A stretch of DNA of 64,000 nucleotides, from positions 1-64,000 of the forward strand of contig QZDX01000002.1 in assembly GCA_009917555.1 (NCBI GenBank), written 5' to 3'. The position numbers and the translations under genes were made by a program. How positions within the stretch are numbered: the first letter of the stretch is position 1; the number at the start of each line of letters is the position of its first letter. This stretch comes from a bacterium 1XD21-13 (GTDB lineage: Bacteria; Bacillota; Clostridia; Lachnospirales; Lachnospiraceae). A model generated the notes under the pieces. The model saw only the letters and a program-made list of their open reading frames with translations. It was not told where the DNA came from and made no database searches. This document shows, piece by piece, positions 52,919-61,745 of the stretch.

Positions 52919-54181
52919 TTAGATCGCCGGCGCATGCTCCAGCAGATACTTCTCCGCTTCCGTATTCCACAGCCCGTTGGTCTTGGAAACCAGCTTGTGA
53001 AGCTCTGCAAACATAGGATCAGTCTTTCCCTTCTCCTCAAAGTCTGCAATAGCTGTCAGGGGCAGAGAAATATGGGTGTAAATCAGCTTCTTGCCGCCCG
53101 GAACCTTGGGAAGATTGAGGGTGGTCTCTCTTGCCACATCCAGGCCTCCGATATGGGTAACCAGAATGGCCGGGTCAAGCTTGCCCTGTCCCATCATAGC
53201 CAGGCACTCCTTCATGTCATCCGTATTTCCGCCGGAGGTTCCCACTACATGGGTTCCGGAATAGTGTACGTTGTAGAAATTGAACTTTGCGGAGAATTCC
53301 GGGTTGGAGGGGCCTGCAAAGAAGTTCAGGCAGCCGTCCTGTGCCAGAATACTGTCAGCCAGCTCTACAACCGGAGCTACGGGCGCAAAGCAAAGCACGT
53401 CATCATAGCCGGCTCCGTCCGTGAAGTCCATCATGCACTTCTTCTGATCCTCAACCTTGCCAGTGTTCACATACACAAGCTTAATTCCCTTTTTCGCCGC
53501 CTCCTCAGGAGAAAGAATCTTCTCTGCACGAGCCAGACGTGCGTCGTCGATATCCGTTACAATCAGAAGGGACGGATTGCGGTCACAGTGGATGATGTAG
53601 TCAATAGCAGCCAGACCCATAGGACCTACACCGGCCAGAATAGCCATCTTGCCGCCCTCTACGATGCCCATGTCATGCTCGTATTTTCCTCTGGTTACAT
53701 GGTACATTGCATGGAAGGTTCCTGCCACGCAGGACAGAGGCTCTGCCAGAGAACCGCCAAAATAATTCTCGCTGTCAAAGTGAAGGAGACATCCCATCTC
53801 CATAACCTCATTGGGGATTACCACATAGGTAGCGTCTCCGCCGATATACTGGAAGGAATATCCCGGTGCGTCCAGACTTCCCTTGTAGTTCAGAGCCGGC
53901 TGAATGGAGAACTTCTCTCCCTCCTTGAACTCATGAGCCCACTTGGAGCCTACCTTTACCAGCTCGCCGCAGAACTCGTGACCGATGATGGTGGGATGCT
54001 CTGCCACATCATTGGGAACGCGCTTGTGATCCGCACCCTGAATCGCTGCCTTGTAGGAGGACATGCAGATACTGTCGGATACAACCTTTGCCAGAATCTC
54101 GTCATCCTTAAGCTCCGGAAGCTCAAACTCTTCCAGACGCAGATCTTCTTTTCCGTACAATCTTAATGCTTTTGTTTTCAT
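52919..54181 (-). CDS. sorE: L-sorbose-1-phosphate reductase-like zinc dehydrogenase
   Basis: A 420-residue zinc-type medium-chain dehydrogenase. The start KALRLYGKEDLRLEEFELPE, the segment GADHKRVPNDVAEHPTIIGH and the length match L-sorbose-1-phosphate reductase (SorE), which interconverts L-sorbose 1-phosphate and D-glucitol 6-phosphate with NAD(P)H. GHEFCGELV and LAGVGPMGLAAIDY mark the zinc and cofactor regions; the usual structural-zinc Cys cluster is absent, as in SorE. The start follows GGAGAG. Last gene of a four-gene operon; no PTS or kinase for sorbose is in the window. Confidence 0.8.
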   Translation of the reverse strand: MKTKALRLYGKEDLRLEEFELPELKDDEILAKVVSDSICMSSYKAAIQGADHKRVPNDVAEHPTIIGHEFCGELVKVGSKWAHEFKEGEKFSIQPALNYKGSLDAPGYSFQYIGGDATYVVIPNEVMEMGCLLHFDSENYFGGSLAEPLSCVAGTFHAMYHVTRGKYEHDMGIVEGGKMAILAGVGPMGLAAIDYIIHCDRNPSLLIVTDIDDARLARAEKILSPEEAAKKGIKLVYVNTGKVEDQKKCMMDFTDGAGYDDVLCFAPVAPVVELADSILAQDGCLNFFAGPSNPEFSAKFNFYNVHYSGTHVVGTSGGNTDDMKECLAMMGQGKLDPAILVTHIGGLDVARETTLNLPKVPGGKKLIYTHISLPLTAIADFEEKGKTDPMFAELHKLVSKTNGLWNTEAEKYLLEHAPAI

Positions 54182-54261
54182 ATCTTCTCTCCTTCTTGGC
54201 TTTATCAAACCTTAATTTTTCATTTAATTAAACATACAGATACAATGCTTTCAATTCCTCT

Positions 54262-54909
54262 TTACCGGAATGTAACCTGCTGTTCCTCATGCTGTGAAAG
54301 CAGATGGCGGCACTCTTCCTCCGGAAGATCCTTCTGTGTGCCCACAAGCTTTGAAAGGGTCAGCACCTTGGCAATGGCTTCGGCAGCCTCCATATTGTTC
54401 ATGGCTTCTATGGCATCCGGTCCTACCGCAATGGCGCCGTGATTTTCTAAAAGAGCTACATTGCTGTGCTTCAGAATGGGTCCTAAGTCCCGGCAGATAT
54501 CGTCCGTTCCCGGCCGTCCGTAGCCTGCTATCTCAATGCGCCCGTACTTAAACATCATCTCCGGATAAGCCCTTGTCTCCACCGGCTTGCCGCACACCGC
54601 ATGAGCCGTAAGATAAGAGGGATGTGCATGGACAATTCCCCCGATATCCTCCCGCATCCGGTAGGTCAGCACATGAAGCCGAAGCTCCGAGGTAGCCTTT
54701 AAGGTTCCTCCTACCTGGTTGCCGTCCAGATCGGTAACGGCTATCATTTCCTCTGTGAGAAACGCCTTGTTTCTGGCGCTGGGCGTCACATAAATCAGCC
54801 CGCCGCGCTTGATGGAAATGTTTCCTTCCACTGCATTTAAGAGCCGCTTTTCATCCAGACGCTTAGCCACCAACAGTATCTCCCGGATTGCATCCTTATC
54901 TATCTGCAT
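54262..54909 (-). CDS. Class II aldolase/adducin family protein
   Basis: A 215-residue zinc aldolase/epimerase of the AraD/FucA family. Substrate loop LNAVEGNISIKRGG, zinc His pair in GIVHAHPSYLTAH, the third His in ENHGAIAVG. It would cleave a ketose 1-phosphate (fuculose- or rhamnulose-1-phosphate type) or epimerise ribulose 5-phosphate; the sequence does not decide. The ATG begins one base after the stop of the PHP gene, so translation is coupled. Confidence 0.85.
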   Translation of the reverse strand: MQIDKDAIREILLVAKRLDEKRLLNAVEGNISIKRGGLIYVTPSARNKAFLTEEMIAVTDLDGNQVGGTLKATSELRLHVLTYRMREDIGGIVHAHPSYLTAHAVCGKPVETRAYPEMMFKYGRIEIAGYGRPGTDDICRDLGPILKHSNVALLENHGAIAVGPDAIEAMNNMEAAEAIAKVLTLSKLVGTQKDLPEEECRHLLSQHEEQQVTFR

Positions 54910-54910
54910 G

Positions 54911-56092
54911 CTATTCACACACCTTTTCCCGTTCAATCAGCTTCCAGGTAGCATCCACCAGATGCTTAAACTGCGGATCCTCAAGCTGCTTGCAAATCAT
55001 ACTCTGGCGGGAGCTGTTCACGTCCTCGCCGGAGATCTCGGTCATGCCGTACTCCCGGCAAAGCTTCTGCAGCCTGGTCATCTGCTCCTTGGTGTTGCGG
55101 GCCGGCATATAGGTTACGCCGTGAACGCCCTCTTCCTTTAACATCTCAAAAAGCTCGTCCAAAAATTCATCCTCAAACTTGGCCGCTTTCTTATCTCCCG
55201 TTACGGAATCCGTGATATCTCCCAGATAGGGATAGCAGAGAATCGCTCCCACTTCGTCCGCAAGCTTCACCAGATCCTTGAAGGAAATGCATTCCTCTGT
55301 GGCCGGAATGTAAATCTTCTCCACCAACTCTGCTTTCATCACGCCCAGAAGATCGTATACAAAATGAGGATTCTGCTGATCGGAAAGCTGTCCCTTTTGC
55401 TTTTCGGAAAGCTTGATTCCCAACTGGCTCTCCACAAATTCCGCACATTTTTCCTTCCCGGCTTTGGCAATGATCTTCTCACTTAAGGCGCAGAGAAGAT
55501 GGCGCTCGGTGACGGAGCCGCCGTTTGCAAACTGGGAAATGGGCAGCACGTCCTTGTCAAAATCCAGGGTAATTCCCTTTGACTCCATAAGGGCATTGAT
55601 GTTGGCAACCATTTTTCGGTTCCGCTCGTTTCTCTTTTCCCTTAAGGGGCCGAATACCTCCTGAAGCCTTGCAAAGCCCGAATCGGGTACGCTGTGAATG
55701 GCCATGTAGGCAATGCCTGCCTGATCCGGGTTATTCAATTTTCTTCCTGCCATGCGGGTACCATCAAGATTCGCACGGCATTCCATACCGCAGGTGGTGC
55801 CGATTCCGGCGATCTTCCCGGCCTTGCGGAACTCTACCGCGCCGGCAATGCTGTCGTGATCCATGATTCCCGCTGTCTCCAGGCCCTCATCCCTGGCACA
55901 GTAAATGGCTGCTGTGGGAGAGTAGGGGGAGAAGGAATAAATGGTGTGTATATGATTGTTGGCAAACTGGGGCTTTACCTCCAGCTTCTCCTTCTCGCCT
56001 CCGAGAAGAATAGCCAGATTTGCCAGGCGCTCCTCCGGTGTGGGAGCGTTCAGAAGCGTCAAAGCCTCCTGCCGTTCTACAAATTTATCCAT
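54911..56092 (-). CDS. PHP-domain phosphoesterase-like protein
   Basis: A 393-residue protein with PHP metal motifs: NNHIHTIYSFSPYSP (HxH), GIMDHDSIAG, GMECRA near the N-terminus and late GEDVNSS. The middle is an inserted helical region. PHP proteins are metal-dependent phosphatases or hydrolases; here a sugar-phosphate or sugar-acid substrate is likely from context. The start MDKFVERQEAL has GGAGG eight bases before. It sits between an SDR and the aldolase gene. Confidence 0.82.
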   Translation of the reverse strand: MDKFVERQEALTLLNAPTPEERLANLAILLGGEKEKLEVKPQFANNHIHTIYSFSPYSPTAAIYCARDEGLETAGIMDHDSIAGAVEFRKAGKIAGIGTTCGMECRANLDGTRMAGRKLNNPDQAGIAYMAIHSVPDSGFARLQEVFGPLREKRNERNRKMVANINALMESKGITLDFDKDVLPISQFANGGSVTERHLLCALSEKIIAKAGKEKCAEFVESQLGIKLSEKQKGQLSDQQNPHFVYDLLGVMKAELVEKIYIPATEECISFKDLVKLADEVGAILCYPYLGDITDSVTGDKKAAKFEDEFLDELFEMLKEEGVHGVTYMPARNTKEQMTRLQKLCREYGMTEISGEDVNSSRQSMICKQLEDPQFKHLVDATWKLIEREKVCE

Positions 56093-56115
56093 ATAGGGTC
56101 CTCCATTCCAGTTCC

Positions 56116-56207
56116 GCATCCTGTCAGCTGTACCCCTTTACTGAGATGAATTTCCAGCCGCAAAAACCTGCGTCTGTAAATCCATCTGGGCACAGATGAC
56201 AGGATGC
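56116..56207. other. Inverted repeat in SDR-PHP intercistronic spacer
   Basis: GCATCCTGTCA (56116-56126) and TGACAGGATGC (56197-56207) form an 11-bp stem around 70 bases, spanning most of the 127-base gap between the SDR and PHP genes. Confidence 0.5.
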
Positions 56208-56219
56208 TGATTTAAAATA

Positions 56220-57092
56220 TTAGTTCAGCATGTTCTGTCCGCCGGTTACGGGTACGGCCTGTCCGGTCTCAAAGTTCTGCTCCACACAGTAGAACAGGGC
56301 CTTGGATACGTCTACCGGAGTACAGCCGCGATGGATGGGAGACTTGGACAGATAGTAATCCTTTACGTCCTGTACGGTCTTGGCTCCCGGAACCTTGCCA
56401 GCATTTAAGTACTGTACGAAAAGTCCTCTCTCCGGGTCGGACCACAGGGGGCCGTCGTAGAAGTTGCCGGGACAGATGGAGTTCACCTTAATCTGCCATG
56501 CTACCAGCTCCAGGGCAAAGCTCTGAGTTAAGCCGATGCCACCGAACTTGCCGCCTGCATAGGCGCTGTTATTCTTGGAGCCCTCCAAACCGGATTTGGA
56601 GTTAATCTGAATGATATCAAACCAGAGGCTGTCATCTGCCTCGTGCTGTGCCTTCATAATCGCAGAAGCATATTTTGCTGCATTGAAGTATCCGATATAA
56701 TTTACCTTTGTCACAAACTCAAAAGCTCCAGGCTCCATGTCTTCCAGGCTTCCTGCCTTGAGAACGCCTGCATTGGATACAAAAATGTCGATTCCTCCAA
56801 AATGCTCTACGGCACCGCATACCATAGCTTCCATAGATTCCGCATTTGATACGTCTACCTTCAAGCCAACAGCACGCTCTCCTAAGGCCTTGGCTGCTTC
56901 TACGGCCTGAGCCTCATTTAAATCTGCCAGTACTACGCTGGCTCCCTCTTTATACATTTCTGTCGCAATTCCAAGTCCGAATCCCTGTGCACCGCCTGTG
57001 ACAACCGCAATTTTTCCGGCTAAGCGCCCAGTTGTTTGAGGTCTGTTGTGAATGTTTTGTTTTGCATACTCTTTTGCTTCTGCTAAATTCAT
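56220..57092 (-). CDS. SDR oxidoreductase, sorbitol-6-phosphate dehydrogenase-like
   Basis: A 290-residue short-chain dehydrogenase. Cofactor loop VTGGAQGFGLGIA, VSNAG, catalytic Ser/Tyr/Lys in INSKSGLEGSKNNSAYAGGK, and KFGGIGLTQSFALEL, closely resembling SrlD-type sorbitol-6-phosphate 2-dehydrogenases and rhamnulose-linked SDR domains. The start MNLAEAKEYAKQ follows AGGAGG by four to five bases. First gene of the operon SDR-PHP-aldolase-SorE with a strong promoter 65-95 bases upstream. Confidence 0.85.
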   Translation of the reverse strand: MNLAEAKEYAKQNIHNRPQTTGRLAGKIAVVTGGAQGFGLGIATEMYKEGASVVLADLNEAQAVEAAKALGERAVGLKVDVSNAESMEAMVCGAVEHFGGIDIFVSNAGVLKAGSLEDMEPGAFEFVTKVNYIGYFNAAKYASAIMKAQHEADDSLWFDIIQINSKSGLEGSKNNSAYAGGKFGGIGLTQSFALELVAWQIKVNSICPGNFYDGPLWSDPERGLFVQYLNAGKVPGAKTVQDVKDYYLSKSPIHRGCTPVDVSKALFYCVEQNFETGQAVPVTGGQNMLN

Positions 57093-57157
57093 GTTTGCCT
57101 CCTGACTAAACCATGTTTCCATCCTATTCCAATGGATTGTTTTTGAATTACAAGCTT

Positions 57158-57185
57158 ATTATAGCACAATCCCAACACAAGTCAA
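57158..57185 (-). promoter_or_regulatory. Sigma-A promoter of SDR-PHP-aldolase-sorE operon
   Basis: Minus strand TTGACT (57180-57185), 16-base spacer, TATAAT (57158-57163), about 65 bases upstream of the SDR start. Confidence 0.75.
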
Positions 57186-57274
57186 TACAAATCTACCAAA
57201 AACCACATAAAAATCAAAACTTTTTGCATTAGGAAAAGAAAAATACATCTTTTATAGAAACCGGATTTTTTCAA

Positions 57275-57305
57275 AAGAAAAAAGCTCACCCCTTTGGATA
57301 AGCTT
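57275..57305 (-). terminator. Terminator of scp-hxl operon
   Basis: Minus strand AAGCTTATCC-AAAG-GGGTGAGCTT (two G-U pairs) followed by TTTTTTC. A further non-terminator hairpin, GTGTACT/AGTACAC with inner CTGAT/ATCAG, lies at 57333-57365 next to the hxlB stop. Confidence 0.75.
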
Positions 57306-57373
57306 CCTTCCGTATTCGCATCTTCATTTCCCGTGTACTCTCTGATTATCAGGAGGACAGTACACCGGAATAT

Positions 57374-57940
57374 TTACTCCATATTTGCGTGGTTCTGCAT
57401 CAGCAGTTCATTCGGCTTTTGAATCTGCAGCCTTTCTACCACAAGCATCACAATGGTTTCCAGCAGAATCAGCACACTCAGCTCAAACTGACTTCCTCCC
57501 AATTGAATGGAAGCCTTTCCCTTCCCGCCGGATACCTTTGTGGAGCTGGCCTCTATGGTAAGCACCAGATCAGACAGACCGCCCATGGTAGAATCTGAAA
57601 CCATGGTAATCAGGGCGATCTCCGCCCCATAGCCCCTTGCCTTCTTTACCATCAGAGCAACGGTACCTGTCTCTCCGGAGCCTGATACGGCAATCAGCAG
57701 ATCCCCGGGGCCAATGGCCGGCGTTGTGGTTTCCCCTGGCACATAAACGGTCAAGCCGATCTGCATAAGCCGCATGGCACAGCATTTTACCATCAAAAGC
57801 GAACGGCCCGCACCTGTGAGGAAAATGCGCCTGGCACTTGAAATACGGTCCGCCAGTTCTGCCACCTTCTGCTCCTCTACGGTTCTCAATGATGCCTGAA
57901 GCTCTTCTGTAATGGTAAGAGCCAGCTCCACAACCCTCAT
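57374..57940 (-). CDS. hxlB: 6-phospho-3-hexuloisomerase
   Basis: A 188-residue SIS-domain isomerase converting D-arabino-3-hexulose 6-phosphate to fructose 6-phosphate. SIS motifs: RIFLTGAGRSLLMVKCCAMR, LIAVSGSGETGTV, and FELSVLILLETIVM at the dimer interface. It overlaps hxlA by four bases (ATGA) and has AAGGAGG inside the hxlA end. Known partners form the ribulose-monophosphate formaldehyde-fixing/releasing pair. Here the pair may connect fructose 6-phosphate with ribulose 5-phosphate or detoxify formaldehyde. Confidence 0.9.
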   Translation of the reverse strand: MRVVELALTITEELQASLRTVEEQKVAELADRISSARRIFLTGAGRSLLMVKCCAMRLMQIGLTVYVPGETTTPAIGPGDLLIAVSGSGETGTVALMVKKARGYGAEIALITMVSDSTMGGLSDLVLTIEASSTKVSGGKGKASIQLGGSQFELSVLILLETIVMLVVERLQIQKPNELLMQNHANME

Positions 57941-58563
57941 ACCAACGCCTCCTTCATCCTTTGAGCCATTTTGGACGGTTCCTCTGCGCCTGCCAGGGCA
58001 CTTCCCACAATCAGAATTCCAGGCTTAAGAGCCGCGTAATCCGGCAGGGTTTCCAGGCAGATTCCTCCTGCCACTGCCGCCTGCTCCTGGGGAATCGCTG
58101 TCAATATGGTCCTTAAATCAGACATGGGTGTACGCCCGGATTTTTGCGCATCCACACCAGTATGTACACAGATATAATCCACCTTCAGCTCCATAAGCCG
58201 CTTTGCGGCCATGGCTATGTCTGAAACAGTAATCAAATCTGCCATTACCTTGCGGCCATTCTCATGAGCCACCTTCACCACCTCCGTGATTGTAGCCTCA
58301 TCAGCAAGTGCCAGAACCGTCACAATATCGGCGCCTGCGGCCACCGCATCACCACATTCCAGGGCCCCTCCATCTACAATCTTTGTGTCCGCAAGCACCG
58401 TAAGCTTTGGAAAGGCCGCCTTGATTTGGCGAACCGGCTCCAGACCCCATCGCATAATTACAGGGGTTCCCACCTCCACAATGTCCACCCAGCTTGCCAC
58501 CTGCTCTGTCAAGGCAAGTGCTTCCTGAATATCTGCCCGATCAATGGCCATCTGTAATTTCAT
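57937..58563 (-). CDS. hxlA: 3-hexulose-6-phosphate synthase
   Basis: A 208-residue (beta/alpha)8 aldolase of the OMP-decarboxylase suprafamily. Catalytic DxKxxD motif in LADTKIVDGG (about residues 59-68), GADIVTVLALAD, and phosphate-binding AVAGGI...ILIVGSALAG. It combines ribulose 5-phosphate with formaldehyde, reversibly. The related 3-keto-gulonate-6-phosphate decarboxylase has the same fold, but the coupled hxlB gene favours the synthase. The start MKLQMA follows GAGGAGG. It is 11 bases downstream of an SDR gene. Confidence 0.87.
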   Translation of the reverse strand: MKLQMAIDRADIQEALALTEQVASWVDIVEVGTPVIMRWGLEPVRQIKAAFPKLTVLADTKIVDGGALECGDAVAAGADIVTVLALADEATITEVVKVAHENGRKVMADLITVSDIAMAAKRLMELKVDYICVHTGVDAQKSGRTPMSDLRTILTAIPQEQAAVAGGICLETLPDYAALKPGILIVGSALAGAEEPSKMAQRMKEALV

Positions 58564-58574
58564 CGTCTTCCTCC

Positions 58575-59369
58575 TCAATCCGTGGTTTTTCCACCGGAAA
58601 CATTGAGCACCGTACCGGTAATATAGCTTGCCCTGTCAGAAATCAGATAGCATACCACATCGGCCACCTCCCTAAGTCTTCCAAGCCTTCCAAGAGGAAT
58701 GGAAGCCTCATAGTTACTGTCAATGGCCTCCTTTGTGGTATTCCTCGTATAGGCCAGGGCATCCATGTAGGCGTCTGCCGAGGTCATAGCCGTCTTCTCG
58801 TTAATCCCCGGTGTAACAGCCACTACGCGAATCCCATATTTGCCCAGTTCCAGGGCAATGGACTTGGTAAAGGAGCTGAGTGCTGCCTTTGTTGCCGCGT
58901 ATATACATTGTCCCGCCGAGCCCCGAGCGCCGCTTGTGGAGGACATATTGATAATCACTCCCTTTTTACAGGGTATCATCCTCCTGGCAACAGCCTGAGC
59001 CATAAACACGGCACTTTTCACATTGACGCTCATCATGGCCTCATAGTCCGTCTCGCTGAGCTCGTATTTTGATCCAGGCTCCTTTGTGTCCACCAAAAGG
59101 CGCGCCCGGTTCACTCCCGCATTATTCACCAGAGCGTCTATCCTTCCATAGCGCCCAAATACATCCTCCACAAGACGCTCTGTCTCCCCCTTCTTAGTGA
59201 TATCACAGGGCAGATACTCCGCCCCTCCTTCCTTAACAGGAGGCGTAATATCTGCGTTGATCACCCTGGCTCCAAGCTCGCTCAAGGAATCACAGATTGC
59301 CCTTCCGATCCCATTCGATCCTCCTGTCACAATCACGACCCGACCGGTCAGTTCCACCCACTGCTCCAT
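58575..59369 (-). CDS. SDR oxidoreductase, SorD-like
   Basis: A 264-residue short-chain dehydrogenase. VTGGSNGIGRAI cofactor loop, NNAG, catalytic Ser in NMSSTSGARGSAG and YAATK. The block RLLVDTKEPGSKYEL is the pattern I recall from sorbitol-6-phosphate dehydrogenase SorD of sorbose operons, and a sorE-type gene is encoded 4 kb away in the next operon. The likely reaction is D-glucitol 6-phosphate to fructose 6-phosphate. GGGAGAG precedes the ATG. It links scpB to the hxl genes on one apparent message. Confidence 0.8.
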   Translation of the reverse strand: MEQWVELTGRVVIVTGGSNGIGRAICDSLSELGARVINADITPPVKEGGAEYLPCDITKKGETERLVEDVFGRYGRIDALVNNAGVNRARLLVDTKEPGSKYELSETDYEAMMSVNVKSAVFMAQAVARRMIPCKKGVIINMSSTSGARGSAGQCIYAATKAALSSFTKSIALELGKYGIRVVAVTPGINEKTAMTSADAYMDALAYTRNTTKEAIDSNYEASIPLGRLGRLREVADVVCYLISDRASYITGTVLNVSGGKTTD

Positions 59370-59395
59370 ATTTCTCTCCCTTCCTATGGCTTCCT

Positions 59396-59968
59396 TTATT
59401 TTTGATTGATCCTCTGTTTCACTTCCTCCTCTGCCTCCTCTTTGAAGTCCTCCAGCTGCTCCGGGCTCACATGAGGCAGCTCTGTTACAGAGGACACGCC
59501 AAAGCTTCTGAGAAAATCCTCCGTAGTGCCGAATAATAGAGGACGGCCTGGAGCATCCAAACGCCCCACCTCCTCAATCAATCCATATTCCACCAGCTTA
59601 TTTACCGCATGGTCACATTTCACGCCGCGGATCTTCTCAATCTCCAGCTTTGTTACCGGCTGCTTATAGGCAATAATAGAGAGGGTCTCCAAAAGCACCT
59701 CCGTAAGCGCGTATTTCTTCGGCTGCTTGGCAACACGAATCAGCACGTCATAGTATTCGGTTTTGGTGCAGAGCTGACAGGCATTCTCAAGCTCCAAAAG
59801 ACGGATTCCCCGATCCTCCTTCTCATAGGACGCCTTCATTTCTCCTAACAGCTCCCAAACCCTCTTGGCCTCCAGCTCCAAGGCTGCTGCCAGATGTCCG
59901 ATCTCCACAGAATCTCCCATGGTAAAGAGGATGGCTTCTATGGCTGCTTTCTGTCTTTCCTTTTCCAC
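59396..59968 (-). CDS. scpB: Segregation and condensation protein B
   Basis: A 190-residue winged-helix dimer subunit of the SMC-ScpA-ScpB condensin. Characteristic AAIEAILFTMGDSVEI start and ALTEVLLETLSIIAYKQPVT with KIRGVKCDHAVNKLVEYGLI. The C-terminal acidic tail is usual. Starts with GTG eight bases after GAGGAG. It follows scpA by 30 bases; the next gene, an SDR, follows after 26 bases. Confidence 0.96.
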   Translation of the reverse strand: MEKERQKAAIEAILFTMGDSVEIGHLAAALELEAKRVWELLGEMKASYEKEDRGIRLLELENACQLCTKTEYYDVLIRVAKQPKKYALTEVLLETLSIIAYKQPVTKLEIEKIRGVKCDHAVNKLVEYGLIEEVGRLDAPGRPLLFGTTEDFLRSFGVSSVTELPHVSPEQLEDFKEEAEEEVKQRINQK

Positions 59969-59998
59969 TATGTACTCCTCATCTTCCGCTTAGTTTCA

Positions 59999-60799
59999 TT
60001 ATGACAGGGATGAGACCTCTGCTACCTCTCGAATGGGATCGCCGGTGGTCTGCTCCTCCACCTCAATCCAAATCTCCCCAAAGGTTTCCTCCTGACGCAC
60101 CGTAAGTCTTCCTGTTTTCATAAGCTCCAAAACCACCAAAAAGGTCACAATCACATGGAGCTTACTCTTTTTGACCTCCTGCTCCAGCAGATGGCGAAAA
60201 CTGAAGGCTTTGTGCTCCCTCAGATACTCCTCCATGGAAAGCATCTTATCCTCCAGGCTTACCTCTTCCCTGCCGATGTCTCCGAACTTACTGCGGACCG
60301 GATCAATCTTGTCCTCCTGCCTGCGCAGAATGGATTTAAAAATCTCATTGAGCTTTTGGAGTGTCAGCTCTCCCACCAGCTCCTCCAGGTCCACCGGCTC
60401 TATATAAGAAGCCACCTCTTTGGGAATGGTTGCCTCCTTATAAAGCACTTTGGCTGCCAGACTCTGCCGATCCTTCAGCTCATAGGCCATGTATTTGTAC
60501 ATCTTGTACTCCAAAAGGCGTTCTACCAGCTCAGCCCTGGGGTCAATCTCCTCCCCCTCCTCGTCTACCTCCGCCGGGAGCAGAAGCTTGGCCTTGATCT
60601 CAAGGAGAGTTGCAGCCATAACCAAGAATTCACTCATGGTATTGAGATCCCTGGTCTCCATGGATCGAATATATTCCATATATTGTTCTGTGATCATCAC
60701 AATGGGAATATCGTAGATATCAATTTTATTGCTTTCAATTAAATGCAGAAGAAGATCCAAAGGACCTTCAAATATCGGTAGTTTTACCGGGATACCCAT
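59999..60799 (-). CDS. scpA: Segregation and condensation protein A
   Basis: A 266-residue kleisin that bridges SMC heads and binds ScpB. N-terminal signature LPIFEGPLDLLLHLIESNKI and YDIPIVMITEQYMEYI; C-terminal winged helix from KLHVIVTFLVVLELMKTGRL. TAGGAG precedes the ATG. Intact. Confidence 0.96.
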   Translation of the reverse strand: MGIPVKLPIFEGPLDLLLHLIESNKIDIYDIPIVMITEQYMEYIRSMETRDLNTMSEFLVMAATLLEIKAKLLLPAEVDEEGEEIDPRAELVERLLEYKMYKYMAYELKDRQSLAAKVLYKEATIPKEVASYIEPVDLEELVGELTLQKLNEIFKSILRRQEDKIDPVRSKFGDIGREEVSLEDKMLSMEEYLREHKAFSFRHLLEQEVKKSKLHVIVTFLVVLELMKTGRLTVRQEETFGEIWIEVEEQTTGDPIREVAEVSSLS

Positions 60800-60823
60800 A
60801 ACCTGTATCTCTCCTATTCAAGC

Positions 60824-61633
60824 TTAAACCTTTGCCGGCTTCAGATGAATCACTGAAAGCTCTGCCGGATTAAAAATCCGAATGTTTACCGTGTGGGTGC
60901 CAAGCCCCCGGCTCACAATCAAATCCCTTCCAACCTTCTCAAAATGTCCTGCGTCATATCTGGGAAACAGCTTTGCCTGAGGGGATATGACGCCGCCGAT
61001 TCCCGGAATCTGAATGATTCCCCCATGAAGGTGACCGGAAACCGTCAAATCAGCTCCCCACTCTGCGTAGTGTTCAAAGTACACCGGATTGTGGGCCAGA
61101 AGGATATTGTAGCAATCCGGGTCCGGTATTCCTAAGGCTTCGGTAAGCTCTCCTTTTTGAAAGGCGGCATTGGTTAGCTTATGATAGTACCTCTCATCCA
61201 GCTCAAAGCCATAGATCCGCATGCTGAGGCCATTTTTATCAAAGGGAATACTCTGATTTTCCAAGAGAATGACACCGCAGTCCCGAAGCCCCTTTGCATA
61301 TGCCTGATACTTTTCCCCATAAACCTCCGGGTGCATACGCATCCGATACTCATGATTTCCATTTCCGTAAAAAACGGGAAGCTTCTTCTCCCGAAGTCTT
61401 TGAAAAAGCTGTAGCGCCGGCCCAAAGGACTCCTGGCTGTGACCGATCAGCATATCTCCTGCCGACAAGACGGCATCCGGCTTCTGCGCCTCCACTCCCT
61501 CCAGCAGCTGCTGATTTTCCGGACCATACACGTGATTGTGCAGATCCGACAGCAAAACAAAGGTCAGTCCCCTGCTGCCCTTTGGAAGCTTTTTTGTATT
61601 CACATCATAATGAAATAATTTAAATTTGGACAT
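60824..61633 (-). CDS. Metallophosphoesterase
   Basis: A 269-residue calcineurin-like phosphoesterase with all metal motifs: LSDLHNH (DxH), SAGDML (GD), GNGNHEYR (GNH), LLAHNPVY (H) and SGHLHGG (GHxH). No signal peptide; the closest recognisable group is YkuE/YpbG-like. Substrate unknown. First gene of the metallophosphoesterase-scpA-scpB-SDR-hxlA-hxlB run, 25 bases before scpA. The ribosome site is weak. Confidence 0.88.
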   Translation of the reverse strand: MSKFKLFHYDVNTKKLPKGSRGLTFVLLSDLHNHVYGPENQQLLEGVEAQKPDAVLSAGDMLIGHSQESFGPALQLFQRLREKKLPVFYGNGNHEYRMRMHPEVYGEKYQAYAKGLRDCGVILLENQSIPFDKNGLSMRIYGFELDERYYHKLTNAAFQKGELTEALGIPDPDCYNILLAHNPVYFEHYAEWGADLTVSGHLHGGIIQIPGIGGVISPQAKLFPRYDAGHFEKVGRDLIVSRGLGTHTVNIRIFNPAELSVIHLKPAKV

Positions 61634-61701
61634 GGGGATAGAATATCACAAAACCTTTGAAATTGCAATTCCCGATTGGCAGCTGTTTTTCTTTCCTATA
61701 C

Positions 61702-61735
61702 AAAGAAAAGGCCATCCGTTTGTATTCGGACAGCC
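61702..61735 (-). terminator. Terminator of hemerythrin-receiver gene
   Basis: Minus strand GGCTGTCCG/CGGATGGCC stem with two G-U pairs and eight-base loop, followed by TTTTCTTT. Confidence 0.7.
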
Positions 61736-61745
61736 TCTCCAGGTA

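Noticed and set aside
52934-54166. A 410-codon open frame antisense to the sorbose-phosphate reductase gene
   Set aside because: It mirrors codon bias of a clear dehydrogenase gene, shows no domain, and lacks a convincing ribosome site.
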